NCBI GenBank assembly: GCA_029261995.1
Contig: JAJDAF010000032.1
Location: forward strand, 23,272 to 87,271
Source of the DNA: Candidatus Zhuqueibacterota bacterium
GTDB taxonomy: Bacteria; Zhuqueibacterota; Zhuqueibacteria; Oceanimicrobiales; Oceanimicrobiaceae
Length of the DNA: 64,000 nt
Direction: 5' to 3'
Of this stretch, positions 9,408-18,178 are shown piece by piece. The translations under genes were made by a program, and so were the position numbers. The notes below the pieces were generated by a model that saw only the letters and a program-made list of their open reading frames with translations, made no database searches and had not been told where the DNA came from. The first letter of the stretch is position 1. Each line of letters opens with the position of its first letter.

Positions 9408-10442
9408 ATGGAAACCCATGTCCGACCCGAAGATAGCGTCATTGGAGAGTCGCCCCAGATAACTCAGGTTCTGGCGACCGCAAGAAAAATCGCCAAATCT
9501 CCAGCACTGACCACCCTCATTATCGGAGAGAGCGGCACGGGCAAAGAAGTCTTTGCGCGGCTGGTCCACGAACTCAGCAGCTCTGCGAGCCAGCCTTTTA
9601 TCGATATCAACTGTAGCGCAATCCCCGAGACGCTTCTAGAGTCTGAACTCTTCGGGCATGAAAAGGGTGCTTTCACAGGTGCCGATTTCAAAAAGCCGGG
9701 ACTGTTTGAACTGGCCAACGGCGGAACCATCTTCCTGGATGAGATCGGAGACATCTCATCCAACTTCCAGGTAAAACTTCTGAAGGCTGTTGAAACCAAA
9801 CGGTTTCGGCGGATCGGCGGCGTCGAGGAAATTGAAGCCTCTACCCGGATTATCGCGGCCACGAATGTTGAGCTAAGGCAGGCAGTACAGCAGGGCACAT
9901 TTCGCAAGGATCTTTACTACCGGCTAAATGTCTGTCAGATTCACATCCCCGCACTGCGCGACCGGGCCGAAGATGTTCTACTTCTGGCCCAGAGCTTCAT
10001 TGAGCAATATAATCGTGATTATGGTCGCAAGATTAGGGGGCTTGAGGCCTCGACAAGAAAACTGTTGAAGGCTTACCCTTGGCCCGGCAATGTTAGACAG
10101 TTGAAAAACGTGATCGAAAGGGCCGTGTTGGTGGAGGCAGACGACTGGATCAAACCTGAGCATTTGTGGCTCGACTCCGATGAAGAGGTTCCCCAGATTG
10201 TCACCGAGGTGCACGAGGTTCAGTCAGAGCAGACAATCCAGTTTGAACGTTTCGAGATTCCTCCTGAGGGCATAGCGCTTGAGGAGATCGAGCGGAATAT
10301 CATTCTCAGCGCCATCGAAACGGCCAATGGCAATATCAGCAAGGCATCGAGGCTTCTTAAGATCAACCGCGGCAAACTCCGGTATCGGCTGGAAAGGTTG
10401 AACATCAACCCGCAAGACATCCCACACTCAAAGCCAGCCTGA
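9408..10442 (+). CDS. Sigma-54-dependent transcriptional activator without sensor domain
   Basis: A 344-residue bacterial enhancer-binding protein that opens sigma-54 promoters. The AAA+ domain starts almost at the N-terminus (VIGESPQITQVL). Walker A is GESGTGKE, the sigma-54 contact loop is GAFTGAD, Walker B is GGTIFLDEIGD, and an arginine-finger region follows. The C-terminus is a Fis-type helix-turn-helix (ISKASRLLKINRGKLRYRL). No receiver, GAF, PAS or FHA input domain is present, so it must be controlled by another protein, possibly the kinase/FHA module at the start of the operon (inference). I saw no convincing -24/-12 promoter upstream of the operon within the window. Confidence 0.92.
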   Translation: METHVRPEDSVIGESPQITQVLATARKIAKSPALTTLIIGESGTGKEVFARLVHELSSSASQPFIDINCSAIPETLLESELFGHEKGAFTGADFKKPGLFELANGGTIFLDEIGDISSNFQVKLLKAVETKRFRRIGGVEEIEASTRIIAATNVELRQAVQQGTFRKDLYYRLNVCQIHIPALRDRAEDVLLLAQSFIEQYNRDYGRKIRGLEASTRKLLKAYPWPGNVRQLKNVIERAVLVEADDWIKPEHLWLDSDEEVPQIVTEVHEVQSEQTIQFERFEIPPEGIALEEIERNIILSAIETANGNISKASRLLKINRGKLRYRLERLNINPQDIPHSKPA

Positions 10443-10592
10443 ACAACTAGCTGGACATCTTCTCGATTCGCAACTCGGAGCTATGTTCATCCACAAACAT
10501 GAACTTCATCTCGCGAGTCTCACTCAAGCCAAGTGTTCAAAAACTTCTACTTGACCTTGACCGAAAAAGTGATTATGTTTTTGTCAATACTT

Positions 10593-10666
10593 GGGCGATT
10601 AGCTCAGTTGGTTAGAGCGCTGGTCTCACATACCAGAGGTCGCAGGTTCGAATCCCGTATCGCCCA
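10593..10666 (+). tRNA. tRNA-Val (anticodon CAC)
   Basis: The 74-nt cloverleaf is visible: acceptor GGGCGAT pairs with ATCGCCC, the D-arm is GCTC/GAGC, and the anticodon stem CTGGT/ACCAG closes a seven-base loop CTCACAT, giving anticodon CAC (valine, codon GUG). The T-arm loop is TTCGAAT. The T-stem GCAGG/CCCGT has one A-C mismatch. The discriminator is A, and CCA is not encoded. No integrated element or repeated 3' end was seen beside it. Confidence 0.93.
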
Positions 10667-10764
10667 CTAGTAAAATATCAATCTATCCCACGCGTTTCCG
10701 GCAGCCCGCTTGGCTCCACCCCCACGTCAAATGTGATTCCGGGGCTTGCCATCAGGGAATACCC

Positions 10765-10925
10765 TTCTACCGAGTTGAAATATTGTTTCATCCAACAGGA
10801 ATGCTATGCTTCCCAGGTGGAATATTGGTTATTCCTGTTGGAATGTGCTTCTTCCTACCTGGAATACTGTTTGATCCAGTTGAAACTGCCTGCTTCCCAC
10901 CTGGGATGGCTCCTGGATCACCTGC
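10765..10925 (+). repeat. Tandem array of ~21-bp palindromic units (TTCC...GGAA)
   Basis: Within the otherwise gene-free 10667-11251 interval lie about seven degenerate units, each an imperfect dyad such as TTCCTGTTGGAA, TTCCTACCTGGAA and TTCCCACCTGGGA. The TCC landmarks sit at 10791, 10811, 10833, 10853, 10875 and 10895, so spacing alternates 20, 22, 20, 22, 20 and the true period is about 42 bp. A second array of the same architecture but a different sequence occurs at 59363-59560. The open frames crossing it look like by-products of the periodicity. The rest of the interval shows no gene. Confidence 0.75.
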
Positions 10926-11251
10926 AAAAAGATTGCCGACATGTCTGTTCGATTGGCGTGGAAGATGGCTTCAAGCAACGGAGCGCATCGACGGTTCTCT
11001 CTCTCCAGAGTGATGCGTTGTGAGAAAACATTTCCCAGCCGTTCCGGTTCTTGAGAAAGCGTAAAAACGATTTTCTCAGACTTGCGACAGATGGCTGCTC
11101 TCACCTCGCATTTTGGTTGTGTGGCGCTCATCACTAAACATTTTAAAAATATTGCTTTAGATCTATCAAAACCAGTACTGGAATGACTTTTGCGAATAAG
11201 AATCGTGCGCAATCCGGAGAGCGAATAGTCCACAATGAAGGAGTTGGTGAG

Positions 11252-12166
11252 ATGGCTGAAATCAAGAGAATATTGCTCCCCACTGATTTTTCGAAGCACG
11301 CAAATCAAGCTTTGCGACATGCTGCCCGCCTCGCTACCGAATTTGACGCTGAGCTTGTCCTCCTGCACGTGGTTTCCGTATTTGAGGACGACCCGTACGA
11401 TGAAGCTCAGCACTTTCCGGATATGGAGGCATTCTACACGCAACTGGAAGACAGTGCCAGGGCCAGAATGGCGAAACATGCTCCCCATTTTGAAAACATC
11501 GAAACAAGTTTTGAAACCTTGCGCTCAATATCTCCTGCCGACGAGATTTTGACTTTTGCCACCAAGAGCGGCATCGACCTGGTCGTCATGGGCACGCACG
11601 GCAGGGCTGCCATCAGCCATTTTCTGCTCGGCAGCATAGCAGAGAAAGTCGTTCGCCATGCGCATTGTCCGGTGGTGACGGTGGCTCACCAGGAAGACAC
11701 TATTTACGATTTCCCGAAGCTGCAGCGCCTGCTGGTTCCAATCGATTTTTCCGACCACTCGAAACTGGCGGTGAAGCATGCCGCAACCTTAGCGAAAAAG
11801 TTCAAGGCCGACATTGACTTTCTGCATGTGGTCGATCAACGCGTCCATCCCTCTTACTATGTTATGGGCGAGGCTTCGCTCTTGCAGGTTTTCCCGGATA
11901 TCGTCGAGAAATCCACCGCCAAGCTGGAAGAGTTTGTGGGTGAACTCCTGTCTCAAAAAAACAGCGGACAAGTGTACATTCGCGAGGGCAATCCACACAC
12001 CGAGATCGTCAAGTTCGCGCAAGAGCATGGCGCGGACATGATCGTGATGGCGACTCATGGGCTAAGTGGACTCGAGAAGTTGATCATCGGCTCTACTGCT
12101 GAGAAAGTGGTGCGCAAAGCGACCTGCCCCACCTTCACCGTTAAGCCGAAACACGCGGGACCGTAG
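11252..12166 (+). CDS. Tandem-domain universal stress protein (UspA family)
   Basis: A 304-residue cytoplasmic protein with two Usp domains (about 1-150 and 155-300). Each starts with the typical strand (RILLPTDFSKHANQAL; RLLVPIDFSDHSKLAV) and ends with the nucleotide-binding signature (VMGTHGRAAISHFLLGSIAEKVVRHA; MATHGLSGLEKLIIGSTAEKVVRKA), which matches the ATP-binding G-2x-G-9x-G(S/T) motif. ATG 11252 is preferred because AAGGAG lies about 8 bp upstream. The frame is open to an earlier ATG at 11183. A CBS protein gene follows, a frequent companion in stress or energy-sensing clusters. Confidence 0.92.
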   Translation: MAEIKRILLPTDFSKHANQALRHAARLATEFDAELVLLHVVSVFEDDPYDEAQHFPDMEAFYTQLEDSARARMAKHAPHFENIETSFETLRSISPADEILTFATKSGIDLVVMGTHGRAAISHFLLGSIAEKVVRHAHCPVVTVAHQEDTIYDFPKLQRLLVPIDFSDHSKLAVKHAATLAKKFKADIDFLHVVDQRVHPSYYVMGEASLLQVFPDIVEKSTAKLEEFVGELLSQKNSGQVYIREGNPHTEIVKFAQEHGADMIVMATHGLSGLEKLIIGSTAEKVVRKATCPTFTVKPKHAGP

Positions 12167-12288
12167 AGAGTAACCGGTCATTTCATGGCCGTTTCTCACC
12201 CGCAGGTTAATCTTGTCCTGCGTTGGGAAATCGCCTTGCAGGAAACTGACACCAACGTTGCTCAAACCCTGAAGGTCAGGAGGCCATA

Positions 12289-12771
12289 ATGAAGAAGCTG
12301 ACGGCAAAGGATATCATGACGACAGACGTGATCACGGTTCGCGACGACATGAACGTCCATGATTTGGCGAACTTTTTCACGGAAGAAATGATTTCCGGCG
12401 CACCAGTAGTAGATGAAGACAACAGGTTGATTGGTGTTGTCTCCGTTTCCGACATCGTGCGTAACGACATGCGGCGCTCAACGATCATTGCCGGCGACCG
12501 TGAAAACAACTACTATCTGCAGGGCTGGCAGGATAATTTTGATGAATCTGATCTGAAAGAGTTGCACCTGGAGAAAGATGACGGTCTGACCGTGGCAGAC
12601 ATCATGACTCCTCTGCTTTTCAAGGTCTCAGAGGCTGCCGCCATCGCGGAAATGGCGGACATCATGATAAAGGGCAGAATCCACCGGTTGCTGGTCACGC
12701 GCGACGACAAAGTAGTCGGCATCATCACCACACTCGACATGTTGACGACCATGCGGGCATTTACCAAATAA
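12289..12771 (+). CDS. CBS-pair domain protein
   Basis: A 160-residue protein made of two CBS domains (about 1-65 and 95-160) forming one Bateman module that usually binds adenine nucleotides. Visible landmarks are TAKDIMTTDVITVRDD, GAPVVDEDNRLIGVVSVSDIV, TVADIMTPLLFKVSE and HRLLVTRDDKVVGIITTLDML. The insert between the domains (about 65-92) is acidic. The gene lies 122 bp after the UspA gene and 34 bp before a zinc-ribbon TPR gene. Ligand and partner are unknown. Confidence 0.92.
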   Translation: MKKLTAKDIMTTDVITVRDDMNVHDLANFFTEEMISGAPVVDEDNRLIGVVSVSDIVRNDMRRSTIIAGDRENNYYLQGWQDNFDESDLKELHLEKDDGLTVADIMTPLLFKVSEAAAIAEMADIMIKGRIHRLLVTRDDKVVGIITTLDMLTTMRAFTK

Positions 12772-12805
12772 ACCTTTTCATTGCACACAACTTAAAAAGG
12801 GAAAT

Positions 12806-13546
12806 ATGAATTGCCCGTTTTGCGAGTATGAGGTCGAGGCAGAGTTCAATTTTTGTCCGTCGTGCAGCCAACCACTCAAGACGCGACCTACCGACGAGTA
12901 TTTGCTGATTGCGTTTGAAAATCTGGCCGAAGGTCAGGTCAAGGCGGCAACCAGGCAATTCGAGGCAATCATCCAAAAGGAGCCGAAACACATCGTGGCG
13001 TTGAAAGCGCTTGGCAACATCTACTTCCACATGGGAGAGTTGGACGCCACCGTCAAGATGTATAAAAAAGTGCTGGAAATCGACCCGAAATATATTGATG
13101 TGCTCTATGATTTGGGCGTCGCGTACTACTATCGCGGTGACTTGAAAGACTCTGCTCAGTTTTTCCGAACTCTGCTCCGGATTGACCCGCACTACAAGTC
13201 CGCGCTCTACCGGCTCGGCCTGACTTGTTTCCACCTGGGACTGCTCGAAGAATGTTTGGAAAACCTGTCACGCTGCGTCGCGCTTTCGCCCAATAATTTC
13301 ATGGCGCGCTACCACCTTGCCGTCGCCTACTTCTCGAAAGGGGATTGCGAGCAGGCCTGCCGCGAATTCAAAACTGTCACCCTGAAGACACCCGAAAATT
13401 CCGCAGCCTTCTATCAGCTTGGGCTGGCGTACAAGGAGAACAATGAGGCGAAGAAAGCCCTGAAGGCCTTCCAAAAGGCGCTGGAGTTGGAACCCCAAAA
13501 TCAGAGAGTAGTGAAAGAGTTTGCCGAACTCCAAAAAAAAATATGA
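12806..13546 (+). CDS. Zinc-ribbon TPR protein
   Basis: A 246-residue protein. The N-terminal zinc ribbon (MNCPFCEYEVEAEFNFCPSC) is followed by about six TPR units, for example ALKALGNIYFHMGELDATVKMYKKVLEIDPK and AAFYQLGLAYKENNEAKKALKAFQKALELEPQ. It has the same architecture as the smaller 3526 gene. It is probably cytoplasmic and mediates protein contacts. ATG 12806 follows the ribosome-binding site AAAGGG. No catalytic motif is seen. Confidence 0.87.
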   Translation: MNCPFCEYEVEAEFNFCPSCSQPLKTRPTDEYLLIAFENLAEGQVKAATRQFEAIIQKEPKHIVALKALGNIYFHMGELDATVKMYKKVLEIDPKYIDVLYDLGVAYYYRGDLKDSAQFFRTLLRIDPHYKSALYRLGLTCFHLGLLEECLENLSRCVALSPNNFMARYHLAVAYFSKGDCEQACREFKTVTLKTPENSAAFYQLGLAYKENNEAKKALKAFQKALELEPQNQRVVKEFAELQKKI

Positions 13547-13617
13547 ACGCGGACTGCCCCTGGTAATCGTAGACAATTCAGGCGGCAAAACAGGACACCA
13601 TAAAACGGAGACGACTC

Positions 13618-14991
13618 TTGAAAACTGTCATTGAACCCTTCCGCATCAAAATGACCGAACCCATCACTTTGATTTCGCGAGAGCAGAGAATTGAAGCGCT
13701 GGCGAAAGCGCACCACAACGTGTTTCTTCTCGATGCCGAAGATTGTTGTATAGATTTGCTGACGGACAGTGGAACTGGAGCCATGTCGGCGCAGCAGTGG
13801 GCGGCGCTGATGCTGGGCGATGAAAGTTATGCCGGCAGCCGTTCATGGAAAAAATTCGAATCTACCATCAAGGAAATCACCAGCATCAAGCACGTGTTTC
13901 CGACACACCAGGGACGTGCCGCGGAGAACATTCTGGCGCAGACTCGTCTGCGGCCCGGCGACGTCATCCCAAACAACAGCCATTTCGATACGACCCGCGC
14001 CAACATAGAGTTTGTCGGAGCAATCGCTTTGGACCTGATCTGCGCGGAAGGCCTGGACACCGGTCTGATTGCACCGTTCAAGGGCAACATGGATGTGGAA
14101 AAACTGGAGCAGTGCATCGCCGAGCATGGTCGAGAGAAAATTCCATTTGGTATGATCACGGTGACCAACAATACCGGCGGTGGCCAGCCGGTTTCCATGG
14201 CCAATATCCGCGCCGTGAAAGCGGTGCTGCAGAAACATGATATCCCGCTCGTCATCGATGCCTGCCGGTTCGCCGAAAACGCCTACTTCATCCACGAGAA
14301 TGAACCGGAGTTCCAGGACAAAACCCTGCTCGAAATCGCACAAGAGATGTTTTCGTACGCAGATGCCGCTACCATGAGCTGCAAGAAGGATGGGTTGGCG
14401 AATATCGGCGGATTTCTGATCTGCAACAATGACAAGTGGGCGGAGGAGTTCAAAAATCTTCTCATTTTGCGCGAGGGATTCCCGACTTATGGCGGGCTCG
14501 CAGGCCGCGATCTGGAGGTCATCGCGGTCGGGCTGAAGGAGGCTTTGGACTACGACTACCAAGTCTACCGCCACGCGACCGTAACCTACCTCGGGGACCG
14601 ACTTGAAAAGATGGGGGTGCCCTATGTCAAGCCCGTGGGTGGCCACGCGGTTTTTCTCGATTCCAGGGCTTTCTTGCCGCACCTGGCTCCCCTGCAATAT
14701 CCCGGGATTGGGCTCGTGAATGCGCTGTATGTGGAAGGAGGCGTACGTTCGGTTGAACTGGGTTCAGTCATGTTTGGCAAGCGCGACGCTGATGGCAATG
14801 AAGTCCCGGCGCCCCTGGATCTGGTTCGGCTCGCCTTTCCCAGACGGGTTTACACCCAGAGCCATTTCGACTTTCTGGTGGAGATTATCTCCGAGGTCTG
14901 GCAAAATCGTGACAAGATCCCGGGCCACAAAATTACTTACCAGCCTGAGTTCCTGCGCCATTTTACCTGCCACTTCCAGCCAATGAAGTAG
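13618..14991 (+). CDS. tnaA: Tryptophanase
   Basis: A 457-residue fold-type I PLP beta-eliminating lyase that splits L-tryptophan into indole, pyruvate and ammonia. The PLP-binding lysine is in SCKKDG. Other landmarks are DLLTDSGTGAMS, THQGRAAENI, DACRFAENAYF and FPTYGGLAGRD. Tryptophanase and tyrosine phenol-lyase are close relatives. Here the position of the phenol-lyase arginine is leucine (GVRSVELG), and the C-terminal RHFT histidine typical of tryptophanase is present, so tryptophan is the likelier substrate. The TTG start at 13618 is supported by GGAG 7 bp upstream and by the conserved N-terminal EPFRIK. No tnaC-like leader or tnaB permease gene is adjacent. Confidence 0.9.
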   Translation: MKTVIEPFRIKMTEPITLISREQRIEALAKAHHNVFLLDAEDCCIDLLTDSGTGAMSAQQWAALMLGDESYAGSRSWKKFESTIKEITSIKHVFPTHQGRAAENILAQTRLRPGDVIPNNSHFDTTRANIEFVGAIALDLICAEGLDTGLIAPFKGNMDVEKLEQCIAEHGREKIPFGMITVTNNTGGGQPVSMANIRAVKAVLQKHDIPLVIDACRFAENAYFIHENEPEFQDKTLLEIAQEMFSYADAATMSCKKDGLANIGGFLICNNDKWAEEFKNLLILREGFPTYGGLAGRDLEVIAVGLKEALDYDYQVYRHATVTYLGDRLEKMGVPYVKPVGGHAVFLDSRAFLPHLAPLQYPGIGLVNALYVEGGVRSVELGSVMFGKRDADGNEVPAPLDLVRLAFPRRVYTQSHFDFLVEIISEVWQNRDKIPGHKITYQPEFLRHFTCHFQPMK

Positions 14992-15192
14992 GGGCTAACC
15001 GAAAACTCAGCCGGCATGTCGGCAGTGCAAGCAGTCATCCCAAACAGCCTCGCGAAACCGACGTTTCTGTTCGATGGCGGTACTCTGTTGTGATTACTTT
15101 GTAATATCCCCCTGAGCGATAAAGCTTTGTTTGCCTGAGTTCGATGTAAAGAACAAGGCCACAACAATATTCATCCACACGCTCAGGGAAAC

Positions 15193-15864
15193 ATGGAGAC
15201 ATCTCATCGCAGGGACGCGCTGAAACTTAGCTATCGCAAGAAACTCGAACTCGCCACCATCGCCTCACTTCTACTCGTCTTTGGATTTCTACATGCCTTG
15301 CCTGGACCCCGGTTCGCAACCCTGGTGGGCAAGTTGCGTCCTGTAAAAATCGAGGTTGAAGATGTGGTCCCGACCTTTCAGTTCAACAAACCATTGCGAC
15401 CGCTCAGGCCGAGGGTAACGGTACCGAACGCCAGTGAATCGATGCCGGAACACGCCACAATCCACGCGGTCGCTTTTGAATTGGTCACTCTGCCGCCGGC
15501 GCCGGAACTCAAGAATCCCTACGAAGAATACACCTTCATTCCGCACGAGATACCTCCTGAGCCAGTCGGTGGAATGGTGTCCATTCAGAAACGAATTCAG
15601 TATCCGGACCGTGCCCTGGCGAAGGGCATTGAAGGGCTCGTTGTTATCGGTGTTCTGGTGGACGAACAGGGCAAGGGCAGCAAGATTTCAATCCTGCATG
15701 ATTCCGGCATGGACGCCGGGTTCGAAGAGGCTGCAGCCACGGCGGTCAATGCTGTCAGTTGGGTACCCGCACAACAGCGTGAAAAAGCCGTTAAGGTATG
15801 GATTGCCGTTCCGGTCAGATTCAGGATCAGCGCTCGCAGACAACAGGTGGGTTGGTCGCTCTAA
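15193..15864 (+). CDS. TonB-family energy transducer
   Basis: A 223-residue protein with one N-terminal membrane segment (about 16-36, LATIASLLLVFGFLHAL), a proline-rich periplasmic stretch (FQFNKPLRPLRPRV, LPPAPELKNPYEEY) and a C-terminal TonB_C domain (KRIQYPDRALAKGIEGLVVIGVLVDEQG through VKVWIAVPVRF). TonB links the proton-motive force to outer-membrane receptors. No ExbB/ExbD or receptor gene is nearby, so its partner is unknown. The 3' end overlaps the convergent amidase gene by 4 bp. Confidence 0.87.
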   Translation: METSHRRDALKLSYRKKLELATIASLLLVFGFLHALPGPRFATLVGKLRPVKIEVEDVVPTFQFNKPLRPLRPRVTVPNASESMPEHATIHAVAFELVTLPPAPELKNPYEEYTFIPHEIPPEPVGGMVSIQKRIQYPDRALAKGIEGLVVIGVLVDEQGKGSKISILHDSGMDAGFEEAAATAVNAVSWVPAQQREKAVKVWIAVPVRFRISARRQQVGWSL

Positions 15865-17969
15865 TCAGCCGTCTCCTGCATAGCGCGCATGAACTTGACT
15901 AACCCGGCGAGAATGCGGAGAGCATCGCGTTGGCTGACCTCCGGCGCTCGGCAACGGATGGTCAGTTGCAGCGCCGTTTTATTGGTGTAGGTTACCTCCG
16001 GCACTTTCGTGTTTTGAAGCAAGGTGTCACTTGCCGCCAGGTCTGAAAACGCCCCAAGAATTGCCGTCCCTAGTTTCTCCGCCTTTTTGTTCGCCGGATA
16101 AATGGTAGTCACCACCTCCAGAGAATCTGAATCCTGGAACTCGTAAACCAACTGCAGATACCAACCTTCCGGCATTTGGTTAACCATCTTTACTCTATCT
16201 CGGGAACTGAGCCAGGTCGCGTTTTCACGTACCAAAATCGGCTGAGCGCCCGCTCGGGCAAGCGTAGCTGAGAGTGTCTTTGCCAACTTCAAGTTGGCTT
16301 GCGCTGATGTCACGCTGTCGGGGAAAAGGTCGCCAGCGAGCGAGTCACCGTGGGCCGCGTCGAGGATGAAGACTTCATCATGTAGCAGTCCATCAAGCAG
16401 CGCCGCCAGTTCGAAGTTCCTGAGCACGCTGCGGGTCGAATCGATTTCGATGCCCACCGCGATTTCTTCGAAGCCATTTATTTTCAATACAAGCCTCCCC
16501 GGACCAACAGGAGGATTGAGCATAAAATAAACCCCGTTTTCATCCGTGAGGCTGAACACGGAGTCGTTGAGCGCCACTTCTACGTCCGCAATGGGTCGTC
16601 GGGTTGAATCATCCGTCACCGTACCGCTCAGTGTCCAGACCTGTCCCTGGGGAATAAGAGAAAGGAAGAGGGTATCGACCTTTGAATCGGCAGTCGCCGT
16701 GATGGTGCTCAATCCGAATTCGGGGGCGCCACGAAAGTAAGCAAGTGCCCGGCCATCAACCAGAACGGGGTGCTCGGGCCGAATCGTACCTTTGCTTGCC
16801 CGCAAGATCAGGCGTGTGCTATCCCAAACGGCCTGGCTGTCCGCGTCGAAAAGGTGCAGGACGATGGGCATCTGTGTCAGAGAATCTGCCGCCAGATACT
16901 CGCTTGCCATCTCAAAACGGATAGAATCGGTTGGCGCTGCGATGGTCAACGTGTCGGTTTGCGGCAGGTTGTGGTTCTTGAACATGTTCTGCAGATCGAC
17001 CTGCACGGTGTGTCTGCCGTTTGACAACGCGGAGTCCGGTGCAAAAGAAAGTGACCGTTTGTCGGCAGAAAGTTCGACATCGACCGCTTGCCCATCAATT
17101 CTCGCAGAGACCGATTCCGAGAAGATGAGCAACTCAGCGAGATTTCGACCGCCAAGTTCTGTGATGCCGTCTTTGAGGTGGTAGGCCACTTCTGGTGTCT
17201 TTGTCCGAGAGACACCTGCTGGCTTGATGAGTTTGGTGGATGGAACGCCGCCGGCTGCCCACCGTGCCAGCCCCAGAAAAATGCCGTAGGCCTCACGTCG
17301 GTTGTAGCGCTGGTCGGTGAGCCGTTTCTCTTCTTTGGTATTTGAGTAAAAAGATGACTCCAGCAAGATCGCGGGAATCCTGGAGCGGCGCAGCAGGCCA
17401 AAGCCCGCAGGGTAGATGATCTTGTCCGTCAGCAGTCCGTCGCCCACGACTTGCGGCAGACGCAGCGCTTCGGTCAGGCCGAAATAGATGTTGCGCGCAA
17501 GATCCATGCTTGACGGCGAGGTATCCGGTGTCAGGTGGTAGAAGATGGCGGAATAGTTGGTTTCCGGGTTGCCACTGGCATTGTGGTGCAGCGAAATCAT
17601 GAAATCGCAACCCGCTTCGAAAGCCATATCTGCACGATCCTGCAAGGCAATGAAACTGTCGTCCTCGCGCGTGAGCAGAACTTCCGCCCCCGCCTTCTCC
17701 AGGAATTCTTTCAGGAAACGGGCGACGTTGAGATTCATGACCGCCTCACGTTCACCGGATGGCCCCCGTTTGTAGCCCGGCAAATGGGCATTGCCACCAT
17801 GGCCGGGGTCGAGAGCGACCTTGAATTCAGACAGACGAGAAGCGAAGGGTGGGATGGTGTAGTGTTCGTCCGGAAGTTCTTGCCAGTTTTTGAGTTTTAA
17901 ATCCATACCGGCGCAACCTGCCAAGATGAACAACAGCGCGCCGACCAGCAACAGCGTCTTTTTCTGCAT
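15861..17969 (-). CDS. Lipoprotein N-acetylmuramoyl-L-alanine amidase with carboxypeptidase-like and second amidase-like domains
   Basis: A 702-residue envelope protein. The signal peptide ends in the lipobox LAGC (Cys19), so it is probably a lipoprotein. The first Amidase_3 domain (about 50-240) has the zinc and catalytic pattern DPGHGG, SGEREAVMNLN, SLHHNAS and LLESSFYSN, so it should cleave peptidoglycan stem peptides. The middle holds beta-sandwich segments, including a carboxypeptidase-regulatory-like unit (WTLSGTVTDDSTRRPIADVEV, about 450-530). The C-terminal 170 residues look like a second amidase fold (ILDAAHGDSLAG, LVRENATWLSSRDRVKMVN) but lack the metal-binding HH motif, so that copy is likely inactive. 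The 3' end overlaps tonB. Confidence 0.85.
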   Translation of the reverse strand: MQKKTLLLVGALLFILAGCAGMDLKLKNWQELPDEHYTIPPFASRLSEFKVALDPGHGGNAHLPGYKRGPSGEREAVMNLNVARFLKEFLEKAGAEVLLTREDDSFIALQDRADMAFEAGCDFMISLHHNASGNPETNYSAIFYHLTPDTSPSSMDLARNIYFGLTEALRLPQVVGDGLLTDKIIYPAGFGLLRRSRIPAILLESSFYSNTKEEKRLTDQRYNRREAYGIFLGLARWAAGGVPSTKLIKPAGVSRTKTPEVAYHLKDGITELGGRNLAELLIFSESVSARIDGQAVDVELSADKRSLSFAPDSALSNGRHTVQVDLQNMFKNHNLPQTDTLTIAAPTDSIRFEMASEYLAADSLTQMPIVLHLFDADSQAVWDSTRLILRASKGTIRPEHPVLVDGRALAYFRGAPEFGLSTITATADSKVDTLFLSLIPQGQVWTLSGTVTDDSTRRPIADVEVALNDSVFSLTDENGVYFMLNPPVGPGRLVLKINGFEEIAVGIEIDSTRSVLRNFELAALLDGLLHDEVFILDAAHGDSLAGDLFPDSVTSAQANLKLAKTLSATLARAGAQPILVRENATWLSSRDRVKMVNQMPEGWYLQLVYEFQDSDSLEVVTTIYPANKKAEKLGTAILGAFSDLAASDTLLQNTKVPEVTYTNKTALQLTIRCRAPEVSQRDALRILAGLVKFMRAMQETAD

Positions 17970-18178
17970 GCTGTCTATTTAAGAAAATCTCTGAATAAAT
18001 CAAGTGATTTCGGACAGTGAGTTCCCTGCGCAGCACGGCCGCAACAATTCTCTGCCACCGATTACTGTAAGAAACTGGTTTCCTCACCACAAGAATTTCC
18101 TTATATTTCATGTCACAGCAAACGCGGCGCATTTGCCGACAGCGTTTACCTATCGCCTCCTTCTGACATCAATAGAAA

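Noticed and set aside
10733..11023. Two plus-strand open frames of 76-96 codons through the tandem array
   Set aside because: Created by the periodic repeat; no ribosome-binding site, and the product repeats Cys/Leu/Tyr words from the DNA period.
13843..14697. Minus-strand open frame opposite tryptophanase
   Set aside because: Shadow of a strongly conserved gene; no ribosome-binding site and no recognisable domain.
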